From contig JAJZEC010000013.1 of assembly GCA_021805825.1 (NCBI GenBank), forward strand, positions 1 through 59,616: a stretch of DNA of 59,616 nucleotides, read 5' to 3'. Shown here piece after piece: positions 9,245 to 18,540 of this stretch (positions are counted from its first letter, which is position 1; each line of letters starts with the position of its first letter). The translations under genes were made by a program, and so were the position numbers. Below the pieces are notes generated by a model. That model was given only the letters and a program-made list of their open reading frames with translations. It made no database searches and had not been told where the DNA came from. The DNA is from Pseudomonadota bacterium. Lineage in GTDB: Bacteria > Pseudomonadota > Gammaproteobacteria > Burkholderiales > Burkholderiaceae_C.

Positions 9245-10021
9245 ATGCATCGGAACCAGGCACCGCTGCAGTACGAGCTGTTCGGCGCGGATGCGCGCCC
9301 GCCGCGCGGCGCGGCGCGGCGCTTCGCGCAAGGCGAAAGGGCCTTCGACTACGAATTGCGCCGCAGTGCGCGCAGATCCATCGGCATCCGCATCGACGAT
9401 GCGGCAGTGCGCGTGAGCGCGCCGCGGTGGGTCAGCCTGGCGCAGATCGACCAGGTGCTTTCCGACAAGGCCGACTGGGTGCTGCGGCAGCTGCATCTGC
9501 GCGAGCAGCGGCTGCGCGAACAACGACGGCAACGCATCGAATGGGGCGACGGCTGCCGCCTGCCCTGGCGCGGAGGCGAGCTCGTGCTGCGCCTGGGGCA
9601 GCCGGTGCGCGGGGCGCAGCTCGACGCCGATGGGGGCTGCCTGCTGCTGCCGCTGGCGCCGGGCTGCGCGCCCGATCTGCTGCGCGCGCACACCGAGCGC
9701 TGGATGCGCGAACAGGCCCGCCAGCACCTGAGCGCGCGCGCCGAGGACTTCGCGCAACGCCTGGGCGTGGGGCTTCGCGCGGTGGCGCTGAGCTCGGCGC
9801 GCACCCGGTGGGGCAGCGCCAGCTCAGACGGCCAGCTGCGCCTGCACTGGCGGCTGCTGCACCTGCCGCAGCCGCTGATCGACTACGTGGTGGCCCACGA
9901 GGTGGCCCACCTGCGCGAGATGAACCACGGCCCGCGCTTCTGGGCCACCGTCGGCGAGCTGTTTCCCGGCTGGCAGCAGGCGCGCGCCGATTTGCGCCGT
10001 TGCGTGTTTGCGCTATGGTGA
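9245..10021 (+). CDS. M48-like/YgjP-type metal-dependent hydrolase (DUF45)
   Basis: A 258-residue protein whose C-terminal half is the DUF45/YgjP fold with [16 protein letters not shown]: His218, Glu219 and His222 form HExxH, with His228 as probable third ligand. A preceding [19 protein letters not shown] block is also diagnostic. E. coli YgjP has been reported to act as a nucleoside triphosphate pyrophosphohydrolase, but the true substrate here is unknown. The start ATG at 9245 is 14 nt after plsC, so it belongs to the same string. Confidence 0.85.
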   Translation: MHRNQAPLQYELFGADARPPRGAARRFAQGERAFDYELRRSARRSIGIRIDDAAVRVSAPRWVSLAQIDQVLSDKADWVLRQLHLREQRLREQRRQRIEWGDGCRLPWRGGELVLRLGQPVRGAQLDADGGCLLLPLAPGCAPDLLRAHTERWMREQARQHLSARAEDFAQRLGVGLRAVALSSARTRWGSASSDGQLRLHWRLLHLPQPLIDYVVAHEVAHLREMNHGPRFWATVGELFPGWQQARADLRRCVFALW

Positions 10022-10092
10022 GCGCCAGAGCCGCACGGGGAACCCCGCCTCCACGCTCCGCTTCCACGACGTTTCCTTCCCGGCAAAACACC

Positions 10093-10497
10093 ATGAGAAT
10101 CCTGCACACCATGCTGCGCGTGGGCAACCTCCAGCGCTCGATCGATTTCTACACCCGGATCCTGGGCATGCAGCTGCTGCGCACCACCGACCGCCCGCAA
10201 CAGCAATACGCGCTGGCCTTCGTGGGCTTCGAGGGCAACCCGGCCCAGGCGGAAATCGAGCTCACCTACAACTACGGCGTCGAGCAATATGAAATGGGCA
10301 CCGCCTACGGGCACGTTGCGATCCAGGTGGCCGATGCGCGCGCCGCCTGCGAGCGCATCCGGGCCGCCGGCGGCAAGGTCACGCGCGACGCCGGCCCGGT
10401 GGCCGGCGGCAGCACGGTGATCGCCTTCGTGCAGGATCCGGACGGCTACAAGATCGAACTCATCGAGCGCGCCGAGCCGGGCACGGCCCCGGATTGA
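10093..10497 (+). CDS. gloA: lactoylglutathione lyase (glyoxalase I)
   Basis: A 134-residue vicinal-oxygen-chelate enzyme converting the methylglyoxal-glutathione hemithioacetal to S-lactoylglutathione. The four metal ligands His5, Glu56, His74 and Glu122 fall at the same positions as in E. coli GloA, and the short form suggests the nickel-preferring class. It begins [13 protein letters not shown] and has the typical [14 protein letters not shown] ending. It closes the plsC-DUF45-gloA run after a 71-nt gap. A GGCGGC/GCCGCC hairpin follows at about 10504-10519. Confidence 0.95.
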   Translation: MRILHTMLRVGNLQRSIDFYTRILGMQLLRTTDRPQQQYALAFVGFEGNPAQAEIELTYNYGVEQYEMGTAYGHVAIQVADARAACERIRAAGGKVTRDAGPVAGGSTVIAFVQDPDGYKIELIERAEPGTAPD

Positions 10498-10623
10498 CCC
10501 TCGGCGGCTCGCGCCGCCACCGCTGCGGGGGTGTGGGGGCGCCGGATTTGCGACAATGCGCATTTGCCGCGGGCAGCGCGCAGCGCTGGCACGCGCCCAA
10601 CCCCGGATCCATCAAGGCCCACC

Positions 10624-10959
10624 ATGAACCTGATTTCCATCGCCCATGCCCAGGGCACCGCCGCCCAGGGCGGGGCCGAATCGACGCTGCTCAACGTGCT
10701 GCCGCTGGTGGTGATGTTCGTCATCCTGTGGCTGGTGATGATCCGGCCGCAGATGAAGCGCCAAAAGGAGGCACGCGCGATGATCGCCGCGCTGGCCAAG
10801 GGCGACGAGGTGGTCACCAGCGGCGGCCTCGCGGGCCGCGTGGTGCGCCTCGGGGACAACTACCTGCACCTGGAAATCGCCAGCAAGGTCGAGGTGCAGG
10901 TGCAGCGCTCGTCGGTCAGCACCGTGCTGCCCAAGGGCACGCTGAAGTTCGACTCCTGA
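10624..10959 (+). CDS. yajC: preprotein translocase subunit YajC
   Basis: A 111-residue single-pass inner-membrane protein that joins SecDF in the holotranslocon. The hydrophobic helix LLNVLPLVVMFVILWLVMI (about 23-41) is followed by RPQMKRQKE and the conserved KGDEVVTSGGLAGRV segment. The start MNLISIAHAQ is typical. It is the first gene of yajC-secD-secF; the gene queA/tgt that often precedes it elsewhere is not present. Confidence 0.95.
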   Translation: MNLISIAHAQGTAAQGGAESTLLNVLPLVVMFVILWLVMIRPQMKRQKEARAMIAALAKGDEVVTSGGLAGRVVRLGDNYLHLEIASKVEVQVQRSSVSTVLPKGTLKFDS

Positions 10960-10968
10960 ACCCCCCTC

Positions 10969-10991
10969 GGGTCGCGCCGCCGGCGCGACCC
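10969..10991. other. strong hairpin between yajC and secD
   Basis: Perfect 10-bp arms GGGTCGCGCC (10969-10978) and GGCGCGACCC (10982-10991) around a 3-nt loop, 9 nt after the yajC stop. No U-tract follows, so an mRNA-stability or processing role between yajC and secD is more likely than termination. Confidence 0.5.
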
Positions 10992-11032
10992 GACCCGCGC
11001 CGCGTCCCGCCCGGCGCCGCTCGCCAAGCACC

Positions 11033-12961
11033 ATGAACCGTTATCCGCTGTGGAAGTACATCCTGATGGCCATCGTGCTGGTCGTCGGCCTGGTCTACGC
11101 GCTGCCGAACCTCTATGGCGAGGCGCCGGCGGTGCAGATCAGCTCGGCGCACCCCGGGCATGACCAGCCCGACCAGGCGCTGCTGCGGCGCGGCGAAGCG
11201 CTGATGGCGAAGTCCGGCATCCACCCCGATCAGGCGGTGATCGACGGCCCCACGCTCAACTACAGCTTTTCCAGCACCGAAGTCCAGCTGCGCGCGCGCG
11301 AGATCCTGGCCCACGCGCTGAACAGCAACCCCGAGCAGCCGCGCTACGTGGTGGCGGTGAACCTGCTGAGCCGCTCGCCGGCCTGGCTGAGCGCGCTGCA
11401 CGCGCACCCGATGTACCTCGGCCTGGATCTGCGCGGCGGCGTGCACTTCCTGCTGCAGGTCGACATGCAGGCCGCGTTGCACAAGAAGCTCGACTCGATC
11501 GCCGGCGAACTGCGCGCATCCATGCGCGACAAGGACGTGCGTTACAGCGAACTCAAGCGCGTCGGCGACACCGTGGTGATGGCGTTCCACGACCCCGAGA
11601 TGTACCGCGCCGCGCTGCCCCTGGTGCGCGCCAACGCCGGCGACGCGCTGATCGACGAACAGGCGGGCAGCGGCACCATCACGCTGCGCCTGAGCCCGCG
11701 CACCATCGAGCAGACCGAGTCCTACGCGATCAAGCAGAACATCACGACCCTGCACAACCGGATCAACGAGCTCGGCGTGGCCGAACCGGTGATCCAGCAG
11801 CAGGGCAAGGATCGGGTGGTCGTCGAACTCCCCGGCATCCAGGACACCGCGCGCGCCAAGGACATCCTCGGGCGCACGGCCTCCCTGGAGGTGCGCCTGG
11901 TCGACGACAGCCCGGCGGCGCTGAGCGCACTGGCCGGGTCGGGCCCGACGCCCGAAGGAGACCAGAAGCTCTACGACCGTGACGGCCACCCGCTGATGGT
12001 CCGGCGCGACGTACTGCTGACCGGCCAGAACCTGACCGACGCGCAACCCGGCTTCGACCCCCAGACCAACGAGCCGGCGGTGTTCCTGACCCTGGATTCG
12101 CGGGGTTCGCGCATCTTCGCCGACGTCACCCGCGCCAACGTCGGCAAGCGCATCGCGATGGTGCTGATCGACCGCCACCAGGCGCAGGTCGTCACGGCGC
12201 CGGTGGTGCGCAGCGAAATCGACGGTGGGCGTGTGCAGATCTCCGGCAGCATGACGGTGCCGGAGGCCACGGACGTCGCGCTGCTGCTGCGCGCGGGCGC
12301 GCTGGCCGCACCGATGCAGATCATCGAGGAACGCACCATCGGTCCCAGCCTGGGGCGGCAGAACATCCTGCAGGGCTTCCATTCGGTGACCTGGGGCTTC
12401 CTGGCCATCGTCGCGTTCATGTGCGTGTACTACCTGCTGTTCGGCGCCGTCTCGTCGATCGCGCTGGCCATCAACCTGCTGCTGCTGATCGCGCTGCTGT
12501 CGATGCTGCAGGCCACGCTGACCCTGCCGGGGATCGCGGCCATGGCCCTCGCGCTGGGCATGGCCATCGACTCCAACGTGCTGATCAACGAGCGCATCCG
12601 CGAGGAACTGCGCAACGGCGCCGGCGCGCAGGCGGCGATCGCCACCGGCTACGCCCGCGCGTGGACGACCATCCTCGACTCCAACGTCACCACCCTGATC
12701 GCCGGCCTGGCGCTGCTGGTGTTCGGCTCGGGGGCGGTGCGCGGCTTCGCGGTGGTGCACGTGCTGGGCATCCTGACCTCGATGTTCTCCGCGGTGTTCT
12801 TCTCCCGCGGGCTGGTCAACCTGTGGTATGGCAAGCGCAGGCGGCTGCAATCGGTGTCGATCGGCCAGGTCTGGAAGCCGGCGGCTGCGCTGCCGCCCGC
12901 AGCCAAGCAGCCCGAAAAGCAGCCCGAAAAGCAGCCCGCCAAGCCCGGCCGCAAGGGCTGA
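11033..12961 (+). CDS. secD: protein translocase subunit SecD
   Basis: A 642-residue RND-type membrane protein that uses proton motive force to assist late steps of Sec export. The N-terminal helix (about 8-26) is followed by a large periplasmic region with the P1 motif LGLDLRGGVHFLLQVD, and a C-terminal six-helix bundle beginning near residue 455. The segment ALGMAIDSNVLINERIREE is the conserved fourth-helix region. The last 30 residues carry a Pro/Lys repeat (QPEKQPEKQPAKP). secF follows 26 nt downstream behind a clear AGGAG site. Confidence 0.97.
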   Translation: MNRYPLWKYILMAIVLVVGLVYALPNLYGEAPAVQISSAHPGHDQPDQALLRRGEALMAKSGIHPDQAVIDGPTLNYSFSSTEVQLRAREILAHALNSNPEQPRYVVAVNLLSRSPAWLSALHAHPMYLGLDLRGGVHFLLQVDMQAALHKKLDSIAGELRASMRDKDVRYSELKRVGDTVVMAFHDPEMYRAALPLVRANAGDALIDEQAGSGTITLRLSPRTIEQTESYAIKQNITTLHNRINELGVAEPVIQQQGKDRVVVELPGIQDTARAKDILGRTASLEVRLVDDSPAALSALAGSGPTPEGDQKLYDRDGHPLMVRRDVLLTGQNLTDAQPGFDPQTNEPAVFLTLDSRGSRIFADVTRANVGKRIAMVLIDRHQAQVVTAPVVRSEIDGGRVQISGSMTVPEATDVALLLRAGALAAPMQIIEERTIGPSLGRQNILQGFHSVTWGFLAIVAFMCVYYLLFGAVSSIALAINLLLLIALLSMLQATLTLPGIAAMALALGMAIDSNVLINERIREELRNGAGAQAAIATGYARAWTTILDSNVTTLIAGLALLVFGSGAVRGFAVVHVLGILTSMFSAVFFSRGLVNLWYGKRRRLQSVSIGQVWKPAAALPPAAKQPEKQPEKQPAKPGRKG

Positions 12962-12987
12962 AGCCCGGCCACGCACAGGAGATCCTG

Positions 12988-13941
12988 ATGGAGTTCTTCC
13001 GCATCCAGCGCGACATTCCGTTCATGCGCTACGCCCCGGTGCTGAACGCGATCTCGGCGCTGCTGTTCGCCGCCGCCGTGTTCTTCCTGTTCACCCGCGG
13101 ACTGCACCTGTCGATCGAGTTCACCGGGGGCACGGTGATGCAGGTGCAGTATCCCCACGCGGCGGATCTGCGAACCGTGCGCGCGGTGCCCCGCCGCCTG
13201 GGCTACGGCGACGTGCAGGTGCAGACCTTCGGCAACCCGCGCGACGTCGTGATCCGGTTGCCGCTGCATGCCGGCGAGAGCAGCAGCCAGCAGAGCGACC
13301 GCGTGATGCAGGCGCTGCGCGCCGCCGACCCGCAGGCGCAACTCGTGCGCACGGAGTTCGTCGGCCCGCAGGTGGGCTCGGAGCTGGCCACCGACGGCCT
13401 GAAGGCGCTGGCCTTCGTGGTCGGCGGAATCATGCTCTACCTGGCCTTGCGCTTCGAGTGGAAGTTCTCGGTCGCGGCGATCATCGCCAACCTGCACGAC
13501 GTGATCATCGTGCTCGGCTTCTTCGCCCTCTTCCAGTGGGAGTTCTCGCTGCCGGTGCTGGCCGCGGTGCTGGCGGTGCTGGGCTACTCGGTCAACGAAT
13601 CCGTGGTGATCTTCGACCGCGTGCGCGAGAACTTCCGCAAGTACCGCAAGTACGAAACCGTGCGGGTCATCGACAGCGCGATCACCAACACCATCAGCCG
13701 CACCATCATCACCCACGGCGCGACCCTGGCGATGGCCTTCTCGATGTTCCTTTTCGGAGGTCCGGCGCTGCACTATTTTGCGCTGGCGCTGATCATCGGC
13801 ATCTCGATGAGCATCTACAGTTCCGTGTTCGTCGCCGCGGCCATCGCGATGTGGCTGCGGGTCAAGCGCGAGGATCTGCTGAAATCCGGCCCGGGTCGGC
13901 CGAAGAATCCGAACGACCCGAACGCCGGCGCGGTCGTCTGA
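12988..13941 (+). CDS. secF: protein translocase subunit SecF
   Basis: A 317-residue partner of SecD. It has the family start MEFFRIQRDIPFMRY, a first helix at about 18-36, the IEFTGGTVMQV periplasmic motif, and a six-helix core containing VLGYSVNESVVIFDRVREN and the TLAMAFSMFLFGG helix. ACAGGAGATCCTG immediately before the ATG gives a strong ribosome-binding site. It ends the yajC-secDF operon. Confidence 0.97.
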   Translation: MEFFRIQRDIPFMRYAPVLNAISALLFAAAVFFLFTRGLHLSIEFTGGTVMQVQYPHAADLRTVRAVPRRLGYGDVQVQTFGNPRDVVIRLPLHAGESSSQQSDRVMQALRAADPQAQLVRTEFVGPQVGSELATDGLKALAFVVGGIMLYLALRFEWKFSVAAIIANLHDVIIVLGFFALFQWEFSLPVLAAVLAVLGYSVNESVVIFDRVRENFRKYRKYETVRVIDSAITNTISRTIITHGATLAMAFSMFLFGGPALHYFALALIIGISMSIYSSVFVAAAIAMWLRVKREDLLKSGPGRPKNPNDPNAGAVV

Positions 13942-14014
13942 TCGCCATCGACACTGTCATCGGCCCGTCACGCGGGGCGGCGATGCTGCGGGTTTCGCAG
14001 TCGCCTCCCCCGCC

Positions 14015-14704
14015 ATGCCCTCCGCACCCAAGCATTCGGTGCTGTACGTGGGCTTCGACCATGGGCTGCCGTGCCCGCTGGACAATGCCCAGGCCACCTG
14101 CCCCGAGACCGCGCTGAGCCAGCTCCGGCAGGGCTGCTCGTGGGCGGCGCTGCTGCATTGCGCAGGACATGCCTCGCCGGCACTGGACTGGATGATGCGG
14201 GTGCGCCACGATCCGGCATCGGCCTCGGCGGTGCTGTTGGCGCTGGTCGACGACAGCCAGGGCCCGGTGGCGCTGCAGGCGCTGCGCGCAGGCGCCGACG
14301 TGGTGCAGGCGGCGGCTGCCCCGGCACCCCTGCTGCAGGCACAGCTGGCGCGCCTGCGCGAGCGGGTCGCGCCGCCGCCCAACGGCAGCCTGCGTATCGG
14401 CCAAGGCTGCAGCCTGCATGCCCAGGCGCGCGAACTGCGCCACCCGGGCGGCGCGCGCAGCCTGCAGCCGCAGCTGTTCCGCCTGCTGTGGGCGCTGTGC
14501 GAGCGCCCCGGACGCGTGCTCAGCAGCTCCAGCCTGCGCGTGGCGCTGGACATTCCCGCCCGCGCCGACGCCCAGGCCCTGCACACCGCGGTGGGCAAGC
14601 TGCGGCGTCTGCTGCGCGAGCACGGGCTGGGTGAGCAGTTGCAAACGGTGCACGGCAGCGGCTACCGCTGGGTGGAACCTGCGGCCGGCGCGGCCAACAA
14701 TTGA
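14015..14704 (+). CDS. winged-helix regulator with degenerate receiver-like N terminus
   Basis: A 229-residue protein. The C-terminal about 95 residues form an OmpR-type DNA-binding winged helix (LQPQLFRLLWALCERPGRVLSSSSLR ... AVGKLRRLL, then VHGSGYRWVEP). The N-terminal about 120 residues have the alternating pattern of a receiver domain (LLALVDDSQGPVALQALRAGADVVQAAA), but I see no acidic pocket and no proper phospho-acceptor, so it is probably not a classical response regulator. Its position directly before the TonB-receptor block suggests that it controls that block; this is inference. The start at 14015 lacks a strong Shine-Dalgarno sequence. Confidence 0.7.
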   Translation: MPSAPKHSVLYVGFDHGLPCPLDNAQATCPETALSQLRQGCSWAALLHCAGHASPALDWMMRVRHDPASASAVLLALVDDSQGPVALQALRAGADVVQAAAAPAPLLQAQLARLRERVAPPPNGSLRIGQGCSLHAQARELRHPGGARSLQPQLFRLLWALCERPGRVLSSSSLRVALDIPARADAQALHTAVGKLRRLLREHGLGEQLQTVHGSGYRWVEPAAGAANN

Positions 14705-14869
14705 AAACAACTCCGAGAAAGTGGTGAGAAGTCGGTCAGGTTGACGCAACCTGGGCATCACATGCGGGCGCTGCAATGTCCCTTTCGCCCGCCTTGCCGC
14801 GCGTCGCACGAAGAAGACGACGCCGTGCCTGGGGCTCCGTGATCGACAACAAGACCCTCCGGAGGATCG

Positions 14870-17257
14870 ATGCACCAGCGCAACCACCAACCGGCCTTCC
14901 GCCGCCGGCTCCTTTCCCACGCCATCTGGATGTCCCTCGCCACGGTCGCCGCGGCGCCGGCCCACGCCCAATCGGCGCCGACCGAACTCGGCACGGTGCA
15001 GGCGGCCGCCCAGGGCAGCACGACCACGACGCACAGCAGTGCGCAAAAGCAACTGACGCCGCGCCACGTCTTCCGCTCCGCGCAGTCGGTGGTGGTCGTC
15101 GGGCATCCCCAGATCAAGGCAGCCGGGCCCTTCGCCGGCTCCGCGCAGGCGCTGGCCTTCGTGCCGGGAGTCCAGGTGACCAGCTTCGGCTCCACCGGCT
15201 CGAGCAAGAGCAGCATTTCCCTCAACGGCTTCAAGCAGGGCTGGGGGGGATTCTCCGGCGCCGGCGGGGTCGACAACGGCGACGTGTCGGTCACCTTCGA
15301 CGGGGTGCCGATGGTGAACGCTTCGACGGGATTGTGGGCGACCTCGCAGATTCCGCAGATGAGCCTCATCTCGGGCATCGGTGTGACCTACGGCCCGGGC
15401 GACGCGGCCGATCGCTGGTTCAACAACCTCGGCGGCCAACTGGCCTTTGTTCCCGTACAGCCCAGCGACAAGGCTGGCGGCTCGATCGGGCTGAGCGTGG
15501 GCAGCAACAGCGCGCGCAACCTGAACTACCTGTTCAACACCGGCAAGCACGACGGCTGGGCCACGGTGATCGCCGGCGGCACCGGATCGTCAGACAGCTA
15601 CCGAACGGCTTCCGACGGCTACAACTTCCCGAGCCAGAGCTACGCCTTCTTCCTGAAGACGCGCAAGGACTTCGGCCACGGCGACTTCTCGATCGGCCTG
15701 TACCAGGCGCGCGGCACCGGCCAGAGGCCGATGGCTGTTCCGACCACGGCCAACCCCGACGTCACCCTGAACGGCACACCGACGACCGGCCTGTACAGCC
15801 AGCAGACCAGCGGCTTCTACAGCACGGTACCGGGAAGCGTCTGGCGCAAGAACGACAGCAACCGCACGCGCCTGATCTACGGCAAGCTCAACGTGGCGAT
15901 CGCCGACAACGCGACCCTGCACGACCTGCTGTGGTATCGCCAGGGCAATCGCTGGCATGACCACTACGCCAACTACGGGCTGAGCTCGCCGGCCAACCTG
16001 TACGAGCACAACAATCCCAGCAGCAGCGCCTACGGCGACAAGCTCTGGACCGACATCAGGCTGCACCGCAACCTGATCTCGGTCGGCGGCTTCGTGCTCA
16101 AGAGCACCTACAACACGCGCAACGCCTTCTACAACCCGGCCGACCTGGTGGGCAGCGCAACCAACGTCTATGGCAGCGAATCCACGCCGAATGCCAAGTA
16201 CCGCAGCGACTACTTCGACCAGACCGATCTGGCGATCTTCGCCCAGGATCGCATCCGCGCGCTGCGCAACCTGGACGTGACCCCGGGAATCCGCTTCATC
16301 GACTACTCGACCGTGTACTCGCCGGCCGGCGCCAGCGATTTTCCGGTGTCCTACCTGTACAACCCGTCGAAGGATCAGGGCAGCCTGCCCGGAGCGACCG
16401 CCAGCCACCATCAGTTCGAGCCTTCGATCAGCCTGAATTACCGCCCGCTGCGCTGGCTGGCGACCTTCGCCAACTACGCGGTCGCGTACAAGGAGCCGCA
16501 AGTCGGCGGTGGCGGGGGCTTGTTCCAGTCCACGGCTCCGGTCTACAACCTGGAGAAGAGCACTGACTGGAACGTGGGCTTCAAGATGCACATCGCCCGC
16601 GCCGAGTACCTGCGCAACTTCCTGCTGTCGGTGTCGTACTTCCACAACCACTTCTCGAACCAGTACATCACCTTCACCAACCCGGTGACCAACGCGGTCA
16701 GCGACGCCAACGGAGACTCGACCTACAAGGGATTCAACATCAGCGTTGCCGACGACGTCCTCTACAACCTGGGGGTGTTTGCCAACCTGAACTTCGAGAA
16801 GGCCGACTTCAACAACTATGTCACCTCGGGGATCAGCTACAGCAACCTGCCGGTTTCCTACGTGCCGAACCGCACGTTCAACTTCGGTGCGGACTACCGC
16901 ATCTACTCCGGCGGCGTGCTGTGGAACCCGGCGCTGAGCTACCAGTACACCGGCTCGCAGTACGTGTGGAGCGATGCGGCGAACAACCAGAGCGGCGGCC
17001 CGACCAACACCCAGATGCCCGCCTACGGGGTGTGGAACCTGACGCTGGACGCGACCAAGCCGCTGCATAGCGAGTTCTTCCGCAAGCTGCACCTGCAACT
17101 GGGAGTGCTCAACGCCACCGACAAGCAATACAACAGCAACGAGTTCGTCAGCTGGGACGGCGAGTGGGTGGGCATGGGCAACAACTCCAACACCTTCCTC
17201 ATGGCCATCCCGGGCGCTCCGCGCAGCTTCTACGCCGGCGCTTCGGTCGATTTCTGA
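14870..17257 (+). CDS. TonB-dependent outer-membrane receptor
   Basis: A 795-residue outer-membrane receptor. A signal peptide ends near AHAQS (residues about 30-36). A plug domain follows (about 65-200, including VPGVQVTSFGSTGSSKSSISLNG and VTFDGVPMVN), then a long beta-barrel rich in alternating aromatic strands, ending in the terminal Phe (GASVDF) expected for Bam recognition. CCGGAGG lies just before the ATG. The substrate cannot be read from sequence; the exbBD-tonB and Fe(III)-type ABC genes downstream point to an iron chelate or other metal complex. Confidence 0.9.
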   Translation: MHQRNHQPAFRRRLLSHAIWMSLATVAAAPAHAQSAPTELGTVQAAAQGSTTTTHSSAQKQLTPRHVFRSAQSVVVVGHPQIKAAGPFAGSAQALAFVPGVQVTSFGSTGSSKSSISLNGFKQGWGGFSGAGGVDNGDVSVTFDGVPMVNASTGLWATSQIPQMSLISGIGVTYGPGDAADRWFNNLGGQLAFVPVQPSDKAGGSIGLSVGSNSARNLNYLFNTGKHDGWATVIAGGTGSSDSYRTASDGYNFPSQSYAFFLKTRKDFGHGDFSIGLYQARGTGQRPMAVPTTANPDVTLNGTPTTGLYSQQTSGFYSTVPGSVWRKNDSNRTRLIYGKLNVAIADNATLHDLLWYRQGNRWHDHYANYGLSSPANLYEHNNPSSSAYGDKLWTDIRLHRNLISVGGFVLKSTYNTRNAFYNPADLVGSATNVYGSESTPNAKYRSDYFDQTDLAIFAQDRIRALRNLDVTPGIRFIDYSTVYSPAGASDFPVSYLYNPSKDQGSLPGATASHHQFEPSISLNYRPLRWLATFANYAVAYKEPQVGGGGGLFQSTAPVYNLEKSTDWNVGFKMHIARAEYLRNFLLSVSYFHNHFSNQYITFTNPVTNAVSDANGDSTYKGFNISVADDVLYNLGVFANLNFEKADFNNYVTSGISYSNLPVSYVPNRTFNFGADYRIYSGGVLWNPALSYQYTGSQYVWSDAANNQSGGPTNTQMPAYGVWNLTLDATKPLHSEFFRKLHLQLGVLNATDKQYNSNEFVSWDGEWVGMGNNSNTFLMAIPGAPRSFYAGASVDF

Positions 17258-17318
17258 ATTCGCGCCGTGGCCGTCGGCGCTGCGTGCGCCGCGCGGCCCT
17301 GCGCATGGAGAATCTGTG

Positions 17319-18050
17319 ATGATCTCGCTGCAAACCCTCCTCGACGCCGCCCAGAAGTCCGGCGGCATTCTCTACCTGATGGCCGTGCTGCTGCTGCTGG
17401 CGCTGGCCGTGATCATCGAGCGCTTCTGGGCGCTGGGACGCATGCAGGCGCAATGCCAGCAGTGGGTTCGCGAACTCAAGAGCCACGCCCATGTCGACAC
17501 CTCCTCGCTGAGCGATCGGCTGCAGGGAGACACCCAGTCGCCGGCGGCGCAGGTGGTCACGGTGGCGCTGCACCATGACCTCGGCGACACCCTGGATCAC
17601 TTCAGCGACCGCCTCGAGGAAGCGGTGATGGACCAGGCGCCGCGCGTCGACCGCGGGCTGTGGATGCTCGACACCATCGTCACCCTGGCGCCGCTGCTCG
17701 GGCTGCTGGGAACCATCATCGGCATGTTCAACACCTTCCAGGCGCTGTCGCATCCCGGCGCGGCCACGCAGGCGGTGACCGGAGGCGTCGGCGAGGCGCT
17801 GATGGCCACCGCGGCCGGCCTGTTCATCGCCGTGCTCGGCCTCGTCGCCTTCAACGCCCTGCAGCAGCGCGTGCGCCTGATCATGCACCAGCTCGAGCGC
17901 ATCAAGCTGATGCTGGCCAACCGCATGTACCCCCACTACCGCACACCCGGCCACGACGAGCGCCGCAAGCCGGCCGGCCCCGTGCCCACCGGGGCGACTG
18001 CCGGCGGGGGCGCGCCGATGGCGCATGCCCTGCAGGCCAGGATGGCCTGA
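17319..18050 (+). CDS. exbB: ExbB/TolQ/MotA-family proton channel protein
   Basis: A 243-residue inner-membrane protein with three helices (about 18-38, 118-140 and 158-182) and the family block LDTIVTLAPLLGLLGTIIGMF, then GVGEALMATAAGLFIAVLGLVAFN. It forms the proton-driven motor with ExbD to energise TonB. A GTG three nt upstream is possible, but GGAG at 17307-17310 is better spaced for the ATG. The C-terminal tail is Gly/Pro-rich and longer than usual. An intrinsic terminator separates it from exbD. Confidence 0.92.
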   Translation: MISLQTLLDAAQKSGGILYLMAVLLLLALAVIIERFWALGRMQAQCQQWVRELKSHAHVDTSSLSDRLQGDTQSPAAQVVTVALHHDLGDTLDHFSDRLEEAVMDQAPRVDRGLWMLDTIVTLAPLLGLLGTIIGMFNTFQALSHPGAATQAVTGGVGEALMATAAGLFIAVLGLVAFNALQQRVRLIMHQLERIKLMLANRMYPHYRTPGHDERRKPAGPVPTGATAGGGAPMAHALQARMA

Positions 18051-18102
18051 TCCACGAGGTCTCTTCGTACATCTCCATGCGGGGGCCTGACTCCCGCTTC
18101 AC

Positions 18103-18131
18103 CGCCGCCGGCTTGCGCGGCGTCTTTTTTT
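18103..18131 (+). terminator. intrinsic terminator/attenuator between exbB and exbD
   Basis: Stem CGCCGC (18103-18108) with GCGGCG (18117-18122), an 8-nt loop, then a TCTTTTTTT tract to 18131, eight nt before the exbD ATG. This is a textbook Rho-independent structure inside the exbB-exbD pair, so a fraction of transcripts should stop after exbB. Confidence 0.75.
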
Positions 18132-18138
18132 GCCGACG

Positions 18139-18540
18139 ATGAAATATTTCGAATCCAAGAAGGCGCGCATCGAGATCATTCCGATGATCGACATCATGTT
18201 CTTCCTGCTGGTGTTTTTCATCATGGTCACGCTGCGCATGATCCCGGCCGACGGCATCAATTCCCGTCTGCCGACGAGTTCCACAGCGAAGAGCCTGCCG
18301 CCGCCCCAGGTCACCATCGTCGTCGATCGCCAGGGGCAGATCCACCTGGGCGGCCTGCAACTCAGCGAGCAGCAGCTGACGCAGGTGCTGAAGAACAAGC
18401 CCGACCCCGCCCACCTGCAGGTCATCCTGGCCGGTGACCGGCGCACCTCGCTGCAGCTGCTGATGAAGGTCATGGACGCCTGCCGCCAGGCCGGGGTCAC
18501 GCGCATCGGCCTGGCCGCGCAAGAGGGAGCCGCGTCGTGA
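18139..18540 (+). CDS. exbD: ExbD/TolR-family biopolymer transport protein
   Basis: A 133-residue single-pass protein. The membrane helix carries the essential Asp (IIPMIDIMFFLLVFFIM, Asp near residue 18), followed by a periplasmic domain ending in the LLMKVMDACRQAGVTRIGLAA block. The ATG at 18139 is preferred over an in-frame TTG at 18130 that falls in the terminator U-tract. Its stop overlaps the tonB start as GTGA, so the two are translationally coupled. Confidence 0.93.
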   Translation: MKYFESKKARIEIIPMIDIMFFLLVFFIMVTLRMIPADGINSRLPTSSTAKSLPPPQVTIVVDRQGQIHLGGLQLSEQQLTQVLKNKPDPAHLQVILAGDRRTSLQLLMKVMDACRQAGVTRIGLAAQEGAAS

